Of a stretch of 64,000 bases of DNA, positions 39,839-54,556 are shown piece by piece. The first letter of the stretch is position 1. Every line of letters begins with the position of its first letter. Under the pieces are notes generated by a model. It was not told where the DNA came from, did no database searches, and saw nothing but the letters and a program-made list of their open reading frames with translations. The DNA is from Centrapalus pauciflorus (taxonomy: Eukaryota > Streptophyta > Magnoliopsida > Asterales > Asteraceae), in the NCBI GenBank assembly GCA_020465985.1, contig JAANYP010002854.1:248001-312000 (forward strand), read 5' to 3'. The position numbers and the translations under genes were made by a program.

Positions 39839-42800
39839 TGTAACACCCCAAAATTTATAAAACAATAAAATGACAATTAATTATGCAATAATAATGGTTT
39901 AATATAGAATTTTAATCCATTTAAAATAATTGTGTCAAAACTACTTAATTGGGTATTGGATTAATTAATTGTTGCATCTAATAGCATTGTAGTTTTTATT
40001 TGCAAATAAAAGACTTAGTGGAAGGGGGTACATTGTATATTTATGCATAGTTAAGGGGTTAGGGGTGGCCAAAGGCCAAACCCCCTCCCATTTCTTCTTC
40101 AAAACCGTCCAAGATGACACACACACACACATAACAATTATTTGCAAAGAGGAAAAAGAAAGAAGAAGAAGAATTTCTAGGGTTTTGCTTGGGTAGTCAC
40201 CAAAGGTTGAAGATTGAAGGCTAGAAATCGTTATTTGGTGCTAACATTGAAAGTGTAATCACCTCCTTGATTCTTCTTCTTCATTTTCTCTATATTTCTC
40301 CATTTTTTGAGATGAAACCCTAAATGGGTTTATGTTAAAATGTTTTGTAAAGGCTCCAAACTTTTAATATGTTGTTATATGATCAAAATGGAGCCATAAT
40401 ATGCAACTACATTGGTAGTTTGAGTTAGTTTTGGTTTGAACCCAAGCTAGGGCTCAAATGAGCTCCAATGGGTTATGGATTTGAGTTTGACGTTTTAGTA
40501 AGATAGATATGCTAAATCTTCATCTATATATGTTAAGTATTGATATGGAATCAAATGGATTTAAGTAGATGCTCGAAAGAGTTCATATGAACCAATTGGA
40601 AATCTTTTATGATTTAAATGTGTGGGAAGGGTATAAAATAGTCTAAATAAGTTATTTTAGTGATTTCATGTATTCGTTGGGGTTAAACTCGAGCAAAGGC
40701 TCAAAATTGGTGTTCGAAGCCAAAACAGCACGCCAAGTGTTCGGTGAAATGTCACAATGAGTTCTTAACCATTTATGGGTTGAATTGAATGATTAAATAT
40801 AAATTGAATGTCTAAACATAGCCCAAATATGTTATTTACAACAATGGAATTAAATAAAAGCTAGAAGGAACTCATTTGAAGTTTTAAAGGCTTAGTTCGG
40901 GTTTTGGTCATTTAGAACCCATTTGGAGTTCGTTTGAACTCCGTGAAACAATAAAATGCTATGTTATAGTATAATATGTTTGGAAAGTGTTCAATTGTGT
41001 TAGTAAAGTGTTTGCATGAGTTGGAAAACACAAAGTATGTGCAAGAACTCAAATTGGTGTTTTAAGTCGAAACCACTCACCAAATGTTCGGTGAAATGCC
41101 CCAATGAGTTCCTAATCATTGTCGGGTTGAACTAAATGTTTGAATATATTATGAATACCTAATAATAGCCTAAAAATGTCAAATATTGCTATGTAATTGA
41201 TTAGAATTGATTACAAGCTCAATTGGAGCTTGGTGTTGTCGGTTGGAGTTTTCGATCATTTTCGAAGTCGTTCGAAGTCCGTATGAGCTCCATGGAATCA
41301 AGTAATGTTATGAAATCATTCTAATATGTTTAGAGGTGTCTAAGTGACCTTAATATGTTATTAATATTGTTGGTAAAGTCCCTCCAAAGTTACAAAAATG
41401 TTTATGGGAGTTTTGGGAGTTTGGTGTGCATTTTTTGACTCAAAAATGAGCTGGGAGCTTTCCAGGAGGGGGGTAGCAGCGCGACTAACCTCTTAGTCAC
41501 GCCATGACCATGTTTCTGGTCCAAAAATGGATTTTTTTTTGTTGGGGGTCGATGCTTGGGTCTTATACATTCGTTGCACCTCTAAATTCGGTGTTTAAAG
41601 GGTTTGAGGGCCTTGGATCGAGTCCGGAACTCCTAAGGCCTCATATGAACTTAGTACTTTTGTTTTGATAACCCAATACCCTTAGCCTACTCTTAGGGAC
41701 TTATGTTGTGTTCGGGGGCTTACGTGTACGCGTTATGAATGCTTCTAGGTGAATTGAGTCGAAAGGAGCTTGATTGCAAGCTTTAGCCATTCTCCGGGCT
41801 ATTGTGGCTTTATTGGAACGCTTTGGAATCTACTAAACCAATCACTGTGAGTTCTAGGACTAATGTAGATGAATGATTACATATTAATTGTTTTTTATGC
41901 CTTTGTTGATAACATGGTACTTGATCATGCATATTCACATGCTATAGATGGATTCATTGTAGCCTTATTGAACATGTTGTCATGCATCATGAATTGAAAA
42001 GTGAATTGTCATGATAGTTGACATAGTTGTGTATTGGTTTGTTATGCAATTCACTTAATATGTCTAACCGCTTATCTGTATGAATAATATTGGTTGGAAG
42101 TTGGTAATTCACGTTTGATGATCTCGTAGGTTGGACTACTCACTTTTGTGATTGAATAATAATAGTTGGGATATATGCATGAATCTTTAAGTAGTATATT
42201 GGGTCGCCTTCGTGACAATCTAATTGATTATGATTCGGCCATAAAGGACAATTTAGCCGCTAGATTTATTAGTATTGTCAAACGACCCCGATGATATGTT
42301 AGATACATTATTGAAGAACGGTTAGTAGATCCACATGTGTGGTTTCTTTAATTGGTCTTAGGGACCATTATAGACTCTCATGAGTCCTCTTGAACCCTAA
42401 TTTGTTGTGGAATGCATTTTGGACCCCCTTGGATGTCCATGGATTATTCCTGGCCCCTTTGGATGCCGGATGCCGACATACTTGCATTGTCGGAAGTCCC
42501 GTATTTGCTAGGGACAGTCCCGTACTTGCTAGGGACAGCCTCGTACTTGCTAGAGGCAATACCACTCCCGACCTTGATAAGGAACCCTAGACGACCATGG
42601 GGTATGTCGAAATTGGATTGGGTTGGGATTATCTGATGTGAGGACGGCAATGGGCCGCCTGCGTGCGATGATTATGACACGTTGGGCTGCAAGCATGTTT
42701 GTTCTCACCTTTGAATTGGAGTCATTAGTAGTACGTACTTTGGTAATGTAACGTGCCGATTTGTTAAGGAAACTTTGTAAAAGCGTTACAACGTGCTACT

Positions 42801-43503
42801 ATGACACACGTTGGATTCCCCACATTGGCTCGACTATGTCTAGCGGTGTAATGGATTCCAAGATTTGAGTCAGTTCCCTACCTTGACTCGGCTAGGCCGG
42901 GCGGTGTTGGTGGAACATGTGACATTTGTAAATTTCGAGAATGCTAATAGTCCTTAGTGAGATGAGGCATCTTGTTGTGAATTCGAATGGGTAAATAATT
43001 GATGTGGGACACCGATAGTACTCAACGAGGATGAGGTTATCCAATTCTAACTTGGCATTGGCCATCATTGGCCTCTATACCTTTGGTTGATAGAAATTAT
43101 CTGTTGGATAGTCATGGTTAGCATGTAATTGTTATATATATTAATCTTAGAATTCACTAAACAACATTTGTTGTTTACCCCCTTTAGTTGCTACCTTCTT
43201 TCAGGTGTTGAGCTATTGAGCGGGATGTACATATTCTTCGTTGTTGTCAAAGTTTTTAGACTCGAGACTAACGGTATGCTTTGGGAATTGTGTTGGGTTT
43301 GGGTTAGTCGAGCTCTTGGCCTTGACTCTTCGTTTGCAGGATCATGACCTGTAACCTTGTAGATTTAATAGTTGTTAGTCGGATGCATCACTTATTATGT
43401 ATTAGTAGCAAAAGTTTTAATTCTATCCTAATTCCGCAAGTATTGATGTATTAATAATTGATAACTACACTTAAATATATATTATTGTTGTATGGGTGTT
43501 TCA
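39839..43503 (+). repeat. G1 LTR2 (mosaic)
   Basis: 3665 bp. It has TATATTTA (about 40035), an AC run (40118-40130), an approximately 350-bp degenerate tandem duplication (units near 40710 and 41060), a three-copy 21-bp minisatellite (about 42492-42555), and late splice-like sites (ACGGTATGC at 43273, TTTGCAG at 43339). Its head resembles LTR3 and its tail LTR1, as expected for a recombinant LTR. Confidence 0.9.
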
Positions 43504-43506
43504 ATT

Positions 43507-43518
43507 TGGTATCAGAGA
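43507..43518 (+). other. G1 primer-binding site, interior 2
   Basis: TGGTATCAGAGA three bases after LTR2, the same as in interior 1. Confidence 0.82.
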
Positions 43519-43715
43519 CGTGGTTCATCGACTGAGTATAGTGCACGATACTCACCCTTGAACCCTTGGATGATGCTTATATTGACCCACCCAGGCAAAT
43601 ATTATGATGATAAACATAGGTTCGAACTTTGACCTAGGATGGGGATACTTTGGGTAGACATATGTTACTAGCGAGTTATAATATATGTATATAAATTGAA
43701 TTATATATTTCAGAT

Positions 43716-44834
43716 ATGGCCGACGATGAGCGTAGCCGTAATATGGGAGGTGATTAAATGGACCCGAAGGAGTCTCAACTACTCCGCAAGATGGCAGAAA
43801 TGGTAGAGAAGGGTCGAATAAGGAATGAGATGATTATGGAAGCAAACTTGAAAGTTTTGCAAGATGTTAGATATAATGATGAATTAGGTAAAAGGGAAAG
43901 GTAAGGGACGTGTTGGTTCCTCTTCTAAGTCATTACGGGAAGGATACACTTTCCAGGATTTTATTAAATGTAGACCTCCCGAGTTTGTAGGAGGGGTTGA
44001 CCCCCTTCAATCTTTGTATTGGATTAAAAAAGTTGAGAAGAAATTTCAACTACGTGGATGCGTTGAATCTGACAAAGTGGTGTACGGACCTGCCTTGCTG
44101 ACCGGTCCTGCTTTGGTATGGTGGGATGTCGAGATTGCCATGTTGGGGAAAGAGTTTGTAGCTTCTTTCACTTGGGAGCAATTTAAGGACCGATTTAACC
44201 GACATTTTAGTCCATCGTCATCCTTGTTGAGAGCTAGGCGTGAGTTCATTCGACTATCCCAACGTGAAAGGAATGTGGACGACTATATATATCGGAGTTT
44301 AACTCGAAGGCCTTATTAGTGGGACAGTTTGTGGAAGGATTGCGAAGGGATATTCGGGAAATTGTTAGAATGTGTGAGATCCGGACATTTGAGAAAGCCG
44401 TGGAGTGTGCTAGACTCCGCGAGTACGAATTATCCCGTGCGGATTGTGTGGTGCATTCCTCGGTGGGAACTATGATTGAAGTTCCCAATGATTCAATTCG
44501 ACCGTTGCGTGTGGTCTACCCTAGGGAAGTTGATCCTTATTCGTGGTCTCAGACTCGCCCTTCATCGAGACATCATGTTCCGCCCCAATCTTCAAGAGCT
44601 AAATCTCGACGTCGATGTTCGATGTGTATGATGTTTGATAGGGGAAAATGTTCAAATGACGCCTTGGTGTGTCATGAATGTGGAGAGGCTGGTCATGTCC
44701 GACCTAGATGCCAAATGCGAAATTTAGGTTGTCCGAGGGGTGGCCATGCGGGCCACGTAATTCTGGATTGCCCTCAATGGAAGGCTACTTTTGACGAGGA
44801 TGACGTTGCAGCCGAGTATTATGAGTCCCCATAG
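43716..44834 (+). pseudogene. G1 Gag, copy 2, disrupted
   Basis: Near-identical to copy 1 and likewise preceded by TATTTCAG. It shares the early stop with abutting ATG (MADDERSRNMGGD, TAAATG), the frameshift near 43900, the frameshift near 44315 and the missing Cys in the second knuckle, so these predate the duplication. It lacks the one-base deletion of copy 1, giving an open piece 44014-44319 (WIKKVEKKF to SLTRRPY) and another 44319-44834 (GQFVEGLRRDIREIV to the end). The first knuckle CHECGEAGHVRPRC is intact. Confidence 0.85.
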
Positions 44835-45823
44835 TGGAGTCTTTGCCTTCTATTTTGATGTCGGATTCGCCTATTTGAAACCTTGTTATGTATGGTTGCA
44901 TCCAATTTGGATTTTAATGACAAAATTATCATTGATATGGAATGAATCTGTATTTAATTAATTGGCATAATTAGTAAGTCAATTTTATTCTTGTGAATGT
45001 ATGATATAATGGTTTGGTTGTAGGCATGAGACATAGTCAATTGGTGCCAACAACACTCCTACTTTGTAGGAGTGGTGGACTTTATTGTTAGTAAGCGATA
45101 ATTAATGTTGAGTAAAATCGATGATTCAAGTAAATGTGTGGCACTTTGACTACCACCCGGTTGATGAGCCAAAACCTAAATGAACTTTAAGGTGTAAAAA
45201 TTCCTTGTAAAATTTTAGTTGCTATGAGTACCATTAGGTGGTGTCAAATTTGAATGGCAACGCCTTGGAAAATTATCCCCAATATAACTAATTTTGTAAT
45301 TGAAAAAGGAAAATTTGACGTTTAATGGTAAATTTCCTGGAAAATTTAGGAGTTGTGTTAGCGCAACGGGGGAAGTAGACAATTTGTGCCTCCAAGATTA
45401 GCCAAATACTATAAACAAGGTTAAACCAATAATGATTTTTGGGGTTTAGTGGCAATTGTTTTGTCAATGAGTGTGGTTAAATAGATGACATGTGTCATCA
45501 CATTGAAGTTAAACATGATAAATTGTGTGTACTCCTAAATTGTGAAAGGGGGGTATATTTGCTTAAAATGTAAGAGTCGACTTGTCCAACACAATTGAAT
45601 ATTTTGTAATTTAACCCTTAATTTGTGAGTAAGGGTGGACGAGCTCTAAGTTGAAATTGAGTAAACAATTGTTGGACTAGCTCCAAGTCTCAATTGGGCA
45701 CTTATATGATTGTGTCTACTTGATGCACCAAAATTTTGTTTACTTACATGTGGTCTGTTGAATACATTGTATTGTGTTGAGTTTTAGGATTCCGAGGACG
45801 GAATCTTATAACGGGGGAAGAAT
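44835..45823 (+). other. G1 interior 2, non-coding 3' part
   Basis: Duplicate of 38847-39838. The hairpin at 45788-45805 is perfect (GATTCCG-AGGA-CGGAATC), followed by AACGGGGGAAGAAT before LTR3. No pol seen. Confidence 0.75.
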
Positions 45824-48800
45824 TGTAACACCCCAAAATTTATAAAACAATAAAATGACAATTAATTATGCAATAATAATGGTTTAATATAGAATTTTAA
45901 TCCATTTAAAATAATTGTGTCAAAACTACTTAATTGGGTATTGGATTAATTAATTGTTGCATCTAATAGCATTGTAGTTTTTATTTGCAAATAAAAGACT
46001 TAGTGGAAGGGGGTACATTGTATATTTATGCATAGTTAAGGGGTTAGGGGTGGCCAAAGGCCAAACCCCCTCCCATTTCTTCTTCAAAACCGTCCAAGAT
46101 GACACACACACACACATAACAATTATTTGCAAAGAGGAAAAAGAAAGAAGAAGAAGAATTTCTAGGGTTTTGCTTGGGTAGTCACCAAAGGTTGAAGATT
46201 GAAGGCTAGAAATCGTTATTTGGTGCTAACATTGAAAGTGTAATCACCTCCTTGATTCTTCTTCTTCATTTTCTCTATATTTCTCCATTTTTTGAGATGA
46301 AACCCTAAATGGGTTTATGTTAAAATGTTTTGTAAAGGCTCCAAACTTTTAATATGTTGTTATATGATCAAAATGGAGCCATAATATGCAACTACATTGG
46401 TAGTTTGAGTTAGTTTTGGTTTGAACCCAAGCTAGGGCTCAAATGAGCTCCAATGGGTTATGGATTTGAGTTTGACGTTTTAGTAAGATAGATATGCTAA
46501 ATCTTCATCTATATATGTTAAGTATTGATATGGAATCAAATGGATTTAAGTAGATGCTCGAAAGAGTTCATATGAACCAATTGGAAATCTTTTATGATTT
46601 AAATGTGTGGGAAGGGTATAAAATAGTCTAAATAAGTTATTTTAGTGATTTCATGTATTCGTTGGGGTTAAACTCGAGCAAAGGCTCAAAATTGGTGTTC
46701 GAAGCCAAAACAGCACGCCAAGTGTTCGGTGAAATGTCACAATGAGTTCTTAACCATTTATGGGTTGAATTGAATGATTAAATATAAATTGAATGTCTAA
46801 ACATAGCCCAAATATGTTATTTACAACAATGGAATTAAATAAAAGCTAGAAGGAACTCATTTGAAGTTTTAAAGGCTTAGTTCGGGTTTTGGTCATTTAG
46901 AACCCATTTGGAGTTCGTTTGAACTCCGTGAAACAATAAAATGCTATGTTATAGTATAATATGTTTGGAAAGTGTTCAATTGTGTTAGTAAAGTGTTTTC
47001 ATGAGTTGGAAAACACAAAGTATGTGCAAGAACTCAAATTGGTGTTTTAAGTCGAAACCGCTCACCAAGTGTTCGGTGAAATGCCCCAATGAGTTCCTAA
47101 TCATTGTCGGGTTGAACTAAATGTTTGAATATATTATGAATACCTAATAATAGCCTAAAAATGTCAAATATTGCTATGGAATTGATTACAAGCTCAATTG
47201 GAGCTTGGTGTTGTCGGTTGGAGTTTTCGATCATTTTCGGAGTCGTTAGAAGTCCGTATGAGCTTCCTGGAATCAAGGAATGTTATGAAATCATTCTAAT
47301 ATGTTTAGAGGTGTCTAAGTGACCTTAATATGTTATTAATATTGTTGGTAAAGTCCCTCCAAAGTTACAAAAACGTTTATGGGAGTTTTGGGAGTTTGGT
47401 GTGCATTTTTTGACTCAAAAATGAGCTGGGAGCTTTCCAGGAGGGGGGTAGCAGCGCGACTAACCTCTTAGTCACGCCATGACCATGTTTCTGGTCCAAA
47501 AATGGATTTTTTTTTGTTGGGGGTCGATGCTTATGTCTTATACATTCGTTGCACCTCTAAATTAGTTGTTTAAAGGGTTTGAGGGCCTTGGATCGAGTCC
47601 GAACTCCTAAGGCCTCATATGAACTTAGTACTTTTGTTTTGATAACCCAATACCCTTATCCTACTCTTAGGGGCTTATCTTGTGTTCGGGGGCTTACGTG
47701 TACGCGTTATGAATGCTTCTAGGTGAATTGAGTCGAAAGGAGCTTGATTGCAAGCTTTAGCCATTCTCCGGGCTATTGTGGCTTTATTGGAACGCTTTGG
47801 AATCTACTAAACCAATCACTGTGAGTTTTAGGACTAATGTAGATGAATGATTACATGTTAATTGTTTTTTATGCCTTTGTTGATAACATGGTACTTGATC
47901 ATGCATATTCACATGCTATAGATGGATTCATTGTAGCCTTATTGAACATGTTGTCATGCATCATGAATTGAAAAGTGAATTGTCATGATAGTTGACATAG
48001 TTGTGTATTGGTTTGTTATGCAATTCACATAATATGTCTAACCGCTTATCTGTATGAATAATATTGGTTGGAAGTTGGTAATTCACGTTTGATGATCTCG
48101 TAGGTTGGACTACTCACTTTTGTGATTGAATAATAATAGTTGGGATATATGCATGAATCTTTAAGTAGTATATTGGGTCGCCTTCGTGACAATCTAATTG
48201 ATTATGATTCGGCCATAAAGGACAATTTAGCCGCTAGATTTATTAGTATTGGATCAAACGACCCCGATGATATGTTAGATACATTATTGAAGAACGGTTA
48301 GTAGATCCACATGTGTGGTTTCTTTAATTGGTCTTAGGGACCATTATAGACTCTCATGAGTCCTCTTGAACCCTAATTTGTTGTGGAATGCGTTTTGGAC
48401 CCCCTTGGATGTCCATGGATTATTCCTGGCCCCTTTGGATGCCGGATGCCGACATACTTGCATTGTCGGAAGTCCCGTATTTGCTAGGGACAGTCCCGTA
48501 CTTGCTAGGGACAGCCTCGTACTTGCTAGAGGCAATACCACTCCCGACTTTGATAAGGAACCCTAGACGACCATGGGGTATGTCGAAATTGGATTGGGTT
48601 GGGATTATCTGATGTGAGGACGACAATGGGCCTCCTGCGGGCGATGATTATGACACGTTGGGCTGCAAGCATGTTTGTTCTCACCTTTGAATTGGAGTCA
48701 TTAGTAGTACGTACTTTGGTAATGTAACGTGCCGATTTGTTAAGGAAACTTTGTAAAAGCGTTACAACGTGCTACTATGACACACGTTGGATTCCCCACA

Positions 48801-49478
48801 TTGGCTCGACTATGTCTGGCGGTGTAGGGGATTCCAAGATTTGAGTCAGTTCCCTACCTTGACTCGGCTAGGCCGGGCGGTGTTGGTGGAACATGTGACA
48901 TTTATAAATTTCGAAAATGCTAATAGTCCTCAGTGAGATGAGACATCTTGTTGTGAATTCGAATAGGTAAATAAATGATGTGGGACAGCGATAGTCCTCA
49001 ACGAGGATGAGGTGATCCCATTCTAACTTGGCATTGGCCATCATTGGCCCCTATATCTTTGGTTGACAAAAATTATGTGTTGGATAGTCATGCTTAGCAT
49101 GTAATTGTTATATATATTAATCTTAGAATTCAATAAACAACTTTTGTTGTTTACCCCCTTTAGTTGTTACCCTTTTTCAGGTGTTGAGCTATCGAGCGGG
49201 AAGTACATATTCTTCGTTGTTGTCGAAGTTTTTAGACTCGAGACTAACAGTATGCTTTGGTAATTGTGTTTGGTTTGGGTTAGTCGACCTCTTGGCCTTG
49301 ACTCTTCGTTTGCAGGATCATGACCTGTAACCTTGTAGATTAAATAGTTGTTATTCGGATGCATCACTTATGATGTATTAGTTGCAAAGTTTTAATTCTA
49401 TCCTAATTCCGCAAGTATTGATGTATTAATTATTGATAATTACACTTAAATATATATTGTTGTTGTATTGGTGTTTCA
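45824..49478 (+). repeat. G1 LTR3
   Basis: 3655 bp, TGTAACACCCC to GTGTTTCA, ending in the actin exon. Closest to LTR2 up to about 48950, then more diverged. Confidence 0.92.
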
Positions 49479-49703
49479 CATGGGAATACAGCCCTCAGAG
49501 CATCATTACCAGCAAAACCAGGCTGTGACAGAATAGTTGCTTTGGTATAGCCTGCCATCCATAAGCTTGAATCATATATCTATTTCCATTCATGACAGAG
49601 CCTGTGCATAGCCAAAGGAAGAAAGAGATACTAAAATGAGTACCTTTACCATTCCAGTTCCATTGTCACACACAAGTGGCTAAATCTCCTCTAATTCTGC
49701 CAT
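49479..49703 (-). pseudogene. Actin gene 5' fragment, truncated by G1
   Basis: On the minus strand, exon 1 (49703-49644) is exactly 20 codons, ATG to AAG: M-A-E-L-E-E-I-stop, then PLVCDNGTGMVK. Codon 8, normally Gln, is TAG. A 121-nt intron (49643-49523, GT...CACAG) lies at the codon 20/21 position of plant actin genes. Exon 2 (49522-49479) reads PGFAGNDALRAVFP; the usual Ala21, Asp and Pro are changed to Pro, Asn and Leu. It is then cut off by G1 LTR3. Upstream, ATTGTAG/GTAGCATAAG before the ATG resembles the acceptor of a leader intron, common in plant actins. The stop and three changes at conserved sites indicate a pseudogene. Actin-related protein is less likely given the near-perfect actin start. 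Confidence 0.88.
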
Positions 49704-52147
<2,444 letters not shown>

Positions 52148-52410
52148 GGGTTTGTTTGTTTGCAATTAAGAGGGTCTGAAAATGGTCTGAAGTCTGAATT
52201 TCAGATCTTAACTTAATTTTTGTTGTTTGTTTAATTTCTGACTTAAGAGGTTCTATCCTCTGAATTTTAAGACAATGAGAGTAGTCTGAATTAAAATTAA
52301 GAGCCTCTTAATTTTAGATCTTATGGCCTCCTCTTAATTTCAGACGTGCTTTTCAGACTTCAGACATTAAACCTCTTAAAAAATAAATACCACCTAACTA
52401 AAAACAAATC
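52148..52410. mobile_element. Possible MITE (inverted-repeat rich)
   Basis: Starts GGGTTTGTTTGTTT and ends with AAAAACAAATC, loosely inverted. Inner arms match better: GTCTGAAGTCTGAA (about 52185-52198) against its inverse at 52352-52366. AAAATTAAGAG-C-CTCTTAATTTT (about 52296-52318) is a perfect central palindrome. No protein. Termini and target duplication are not certain. Confidence 0.4.
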
Positions 52411-52507
52411 GGGACACAATCAAAATAAAACTTTTAAATAAGTATTGTCTTAAAATGTTACCTTATATCAAAGTATGTTTCTAAGATTCACAAATCAGAC
52501 ATTAATA

Positions 52508-53435
52508 TGTAACAACCTAACTTTTTGATCTAGTCTTAAATTCAATATTTGAAACGATAATGTAATATTATTACATTATTTGAATAATAATTTAATTAAG
52601 TTATGAAATATTTAATTAAATTATATAAATATTTAAATTATGATTTAATAAATTATTAAAGATGATCAAATAAAAGAGATATAAGATACAAAAGTAAAAG
52701 TGGGTTAAGTAGCAAATATAACTAGATGAAGTATATAAACATAATTTAAGAATTTTTCAACACTTTTACTCTCTCTCTCTACTCTCTCTCTACTTTCTCT
52801 CTCTATCTCTCTCTCTACTCTCTACCTTCTCTCTAAATTATCTCCCAAACCGACCGGCCGATTATCAAGTTTTATATTTCGTTAGACCTGGCTTGATTAG
52901 CTTTATCGGTCTATCGTTCTAGACCTGGCTATTTCACCAGTTCTATTGAACTTGGTAACGACCTCCGATGTTCTGCCACGTTGATTTACTGGTAGCTAGC
53001 CCAGTATGTGGCTGATCCTCACGATTTAAGCATGAGCGTGGCTTGAGCATCATCCGACTCTATGACTTCTATGTCTCAATCATGAGTGCCTGTAGCGGCA
53101 GCCTTGACATATCACGCTAGACTTATGATGATCCGCTTGACATTGCATGTTAATTTGAAAATCTATTTACTCACTAAGCATTGCTTACGGTTGCTACATT
53201 AACATTTTTACTGGAACAGATAAAGGAAAGTCACCTGCCGTACCTAGTACTTAGGTCTTACAAGAATCAAGTGAAGTTTTCATAGACCTCTACTCAGCAA
53301 ACCATTTTGGTACAGATTGGATGATAATATTGTGGTGTTCTGGGTAGATTTATCTTGATTTTATGATGATATGAATTAGATTAGACTTGTGCCCTTTATA
53401 AGTTTAATTTAAAATCGGTAATCTGTATTAAACTT
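52508..53435 (+). repeat. G4 5' LTR, first part, internally deleted
   Basis: It matches the 3' LTR to CGTTAGA (about 52891), then jumps to sequence equivalent to about 61283. Roughly 1.35 kb is missing, including the LTR splice donor, CG-palindrome array and TA run. TATATAAAC (about 52734) is the likely TATA box and is followed by CT repeats. Confidence 0.85.
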
Positions 53436-54556
53436 TGTTAGGCACAAAAAGGCCTCAGTCAAACCTGTTCTACATCTGAGGGGGAGATTTATAATCAAAC
53501 CTGTTGATGCATTTGAAGGTTGAATTTAAGGCCTGTTGTGTCTTATTGAAACCTGAAAATGATTTGCAATATCAGTCTAAAGCTGTTCTATATGTTGCAT
53601 GTGTTGCAACTAAGACAGTTTGTCCAAGCTGCTCTATCTGCTGAACAGGCTGGACATAAACTGTCTACGCTGCTCTACACTGTTGAGCAGCTTGGGCAAT
53701 TTTAAAGTGTTCTGTTCTTTGTGAACAGAAGCTGTTCTTTGTGAACAGGCTAAACACTTTATGGAATATGTTTCCAAGTCATCATGTATTGTTTTTGACT
53801 ACAAGATCAGTTTACAAAGTCGAAGACAAAGTGGAAAACAGAACTGCTCAGCCTGCCCAAGTTGTTCTGTAACATGAAGACAAAAGGTTATTTGAAAAAG
53901 GGTGACAGACCTTTTTCTTATATCAAAATAGGCCTTTACAAGGAAGAAAGACGCAAAGTTGACATTCCTAAATTAGTTAAAGGCAATGCAACAGTAGACA
54001 AAGTAAAAAGACAAAAGTTCTGCACATGTGAAGACAAGTCTGCTTTTCAGAAAAGTGCAGAAAAGGTTATGTTGTCTTTTCAACAAGACTTCTCCTTTTT
54101 CATTCCGTCCAATGAAGATGTTTCTCTTAGATCCTCTAAGTGAGTATAAAAGGAAGCTTCTAAGGACAGAAAGATGGGTGAAAAAAGCTAAGTGCTGAAA
54201 CATAGAGTGAACGTGCAAGTGTGATTTTCATGCATGCAAGCCTTCTGTGTAAACCAGTATCTGTGTGTCTAAGCTGTTTTACACAAGCTGTTCCCTTAAG
54301 TCTTGTAAACACAGTGAGTGCTTCTTAGTGAGTGTATTCATTGTATACTAGTTTGAGTTTGCCTTAGACTAGTGAACATACTGTTGTATCTGTCATCTCA
54401 GCTTGAACTATTCCGCATTCAAGCTTGTTTGTAATTAACAAATTGTTGATAATACATACAAACATTGAGAAAATAGTGTGTAGTTTGTAAATAGTTGTAT
54501 TCACCCCCCCTCTACAGCTTAAAGCTATATACTTTGGGTACCTCTCGGGACCTACA
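53436..54556 (+). repeat. Solo LTR of the C1/C2 Copia family
   Basis: A complete LTR (TGTTAGGCAC to GGGACCTACA) with no interior, flanked by a perfect 5-bp duplication AACTT (53431-53435 and 54557-54561). It presumably formed by LTR-LTR recombination of a full element. The tandem CTGTTC/GAACAG dyads (53710-53746) and TATA are preserved. Confidence 0.93.

Larger units (their letters stand above)
1..49478 (+). mobile_element. G1: tandem gag-only Ty3/Gypsy-type LTR element (3 LTRs, 2 interiors)
   Basis: The order is LTR1 (left end outside the window, interrupted by C1 and C2), interior 1 (37517-39838), LTR2 (39839-43503), interior 2 (43504-45823) and LTR3 (45824-49478). LTRs run from TGTAACACCCC to GTGTTTCA, each followed by ATT and a tRNA-iMet primer site. 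Interiors hold only a damaged Ty3/Gypsy-type gag; I see no protease, RT or integrase. The LTRs are longer than the interior. Such a tandem is the expected product of unequal recombination between LTRs. The right end abuts an actin fragment at 49479, so the target duplication should be CATGG; the left end cannot be seen. Confidence 0.85.
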
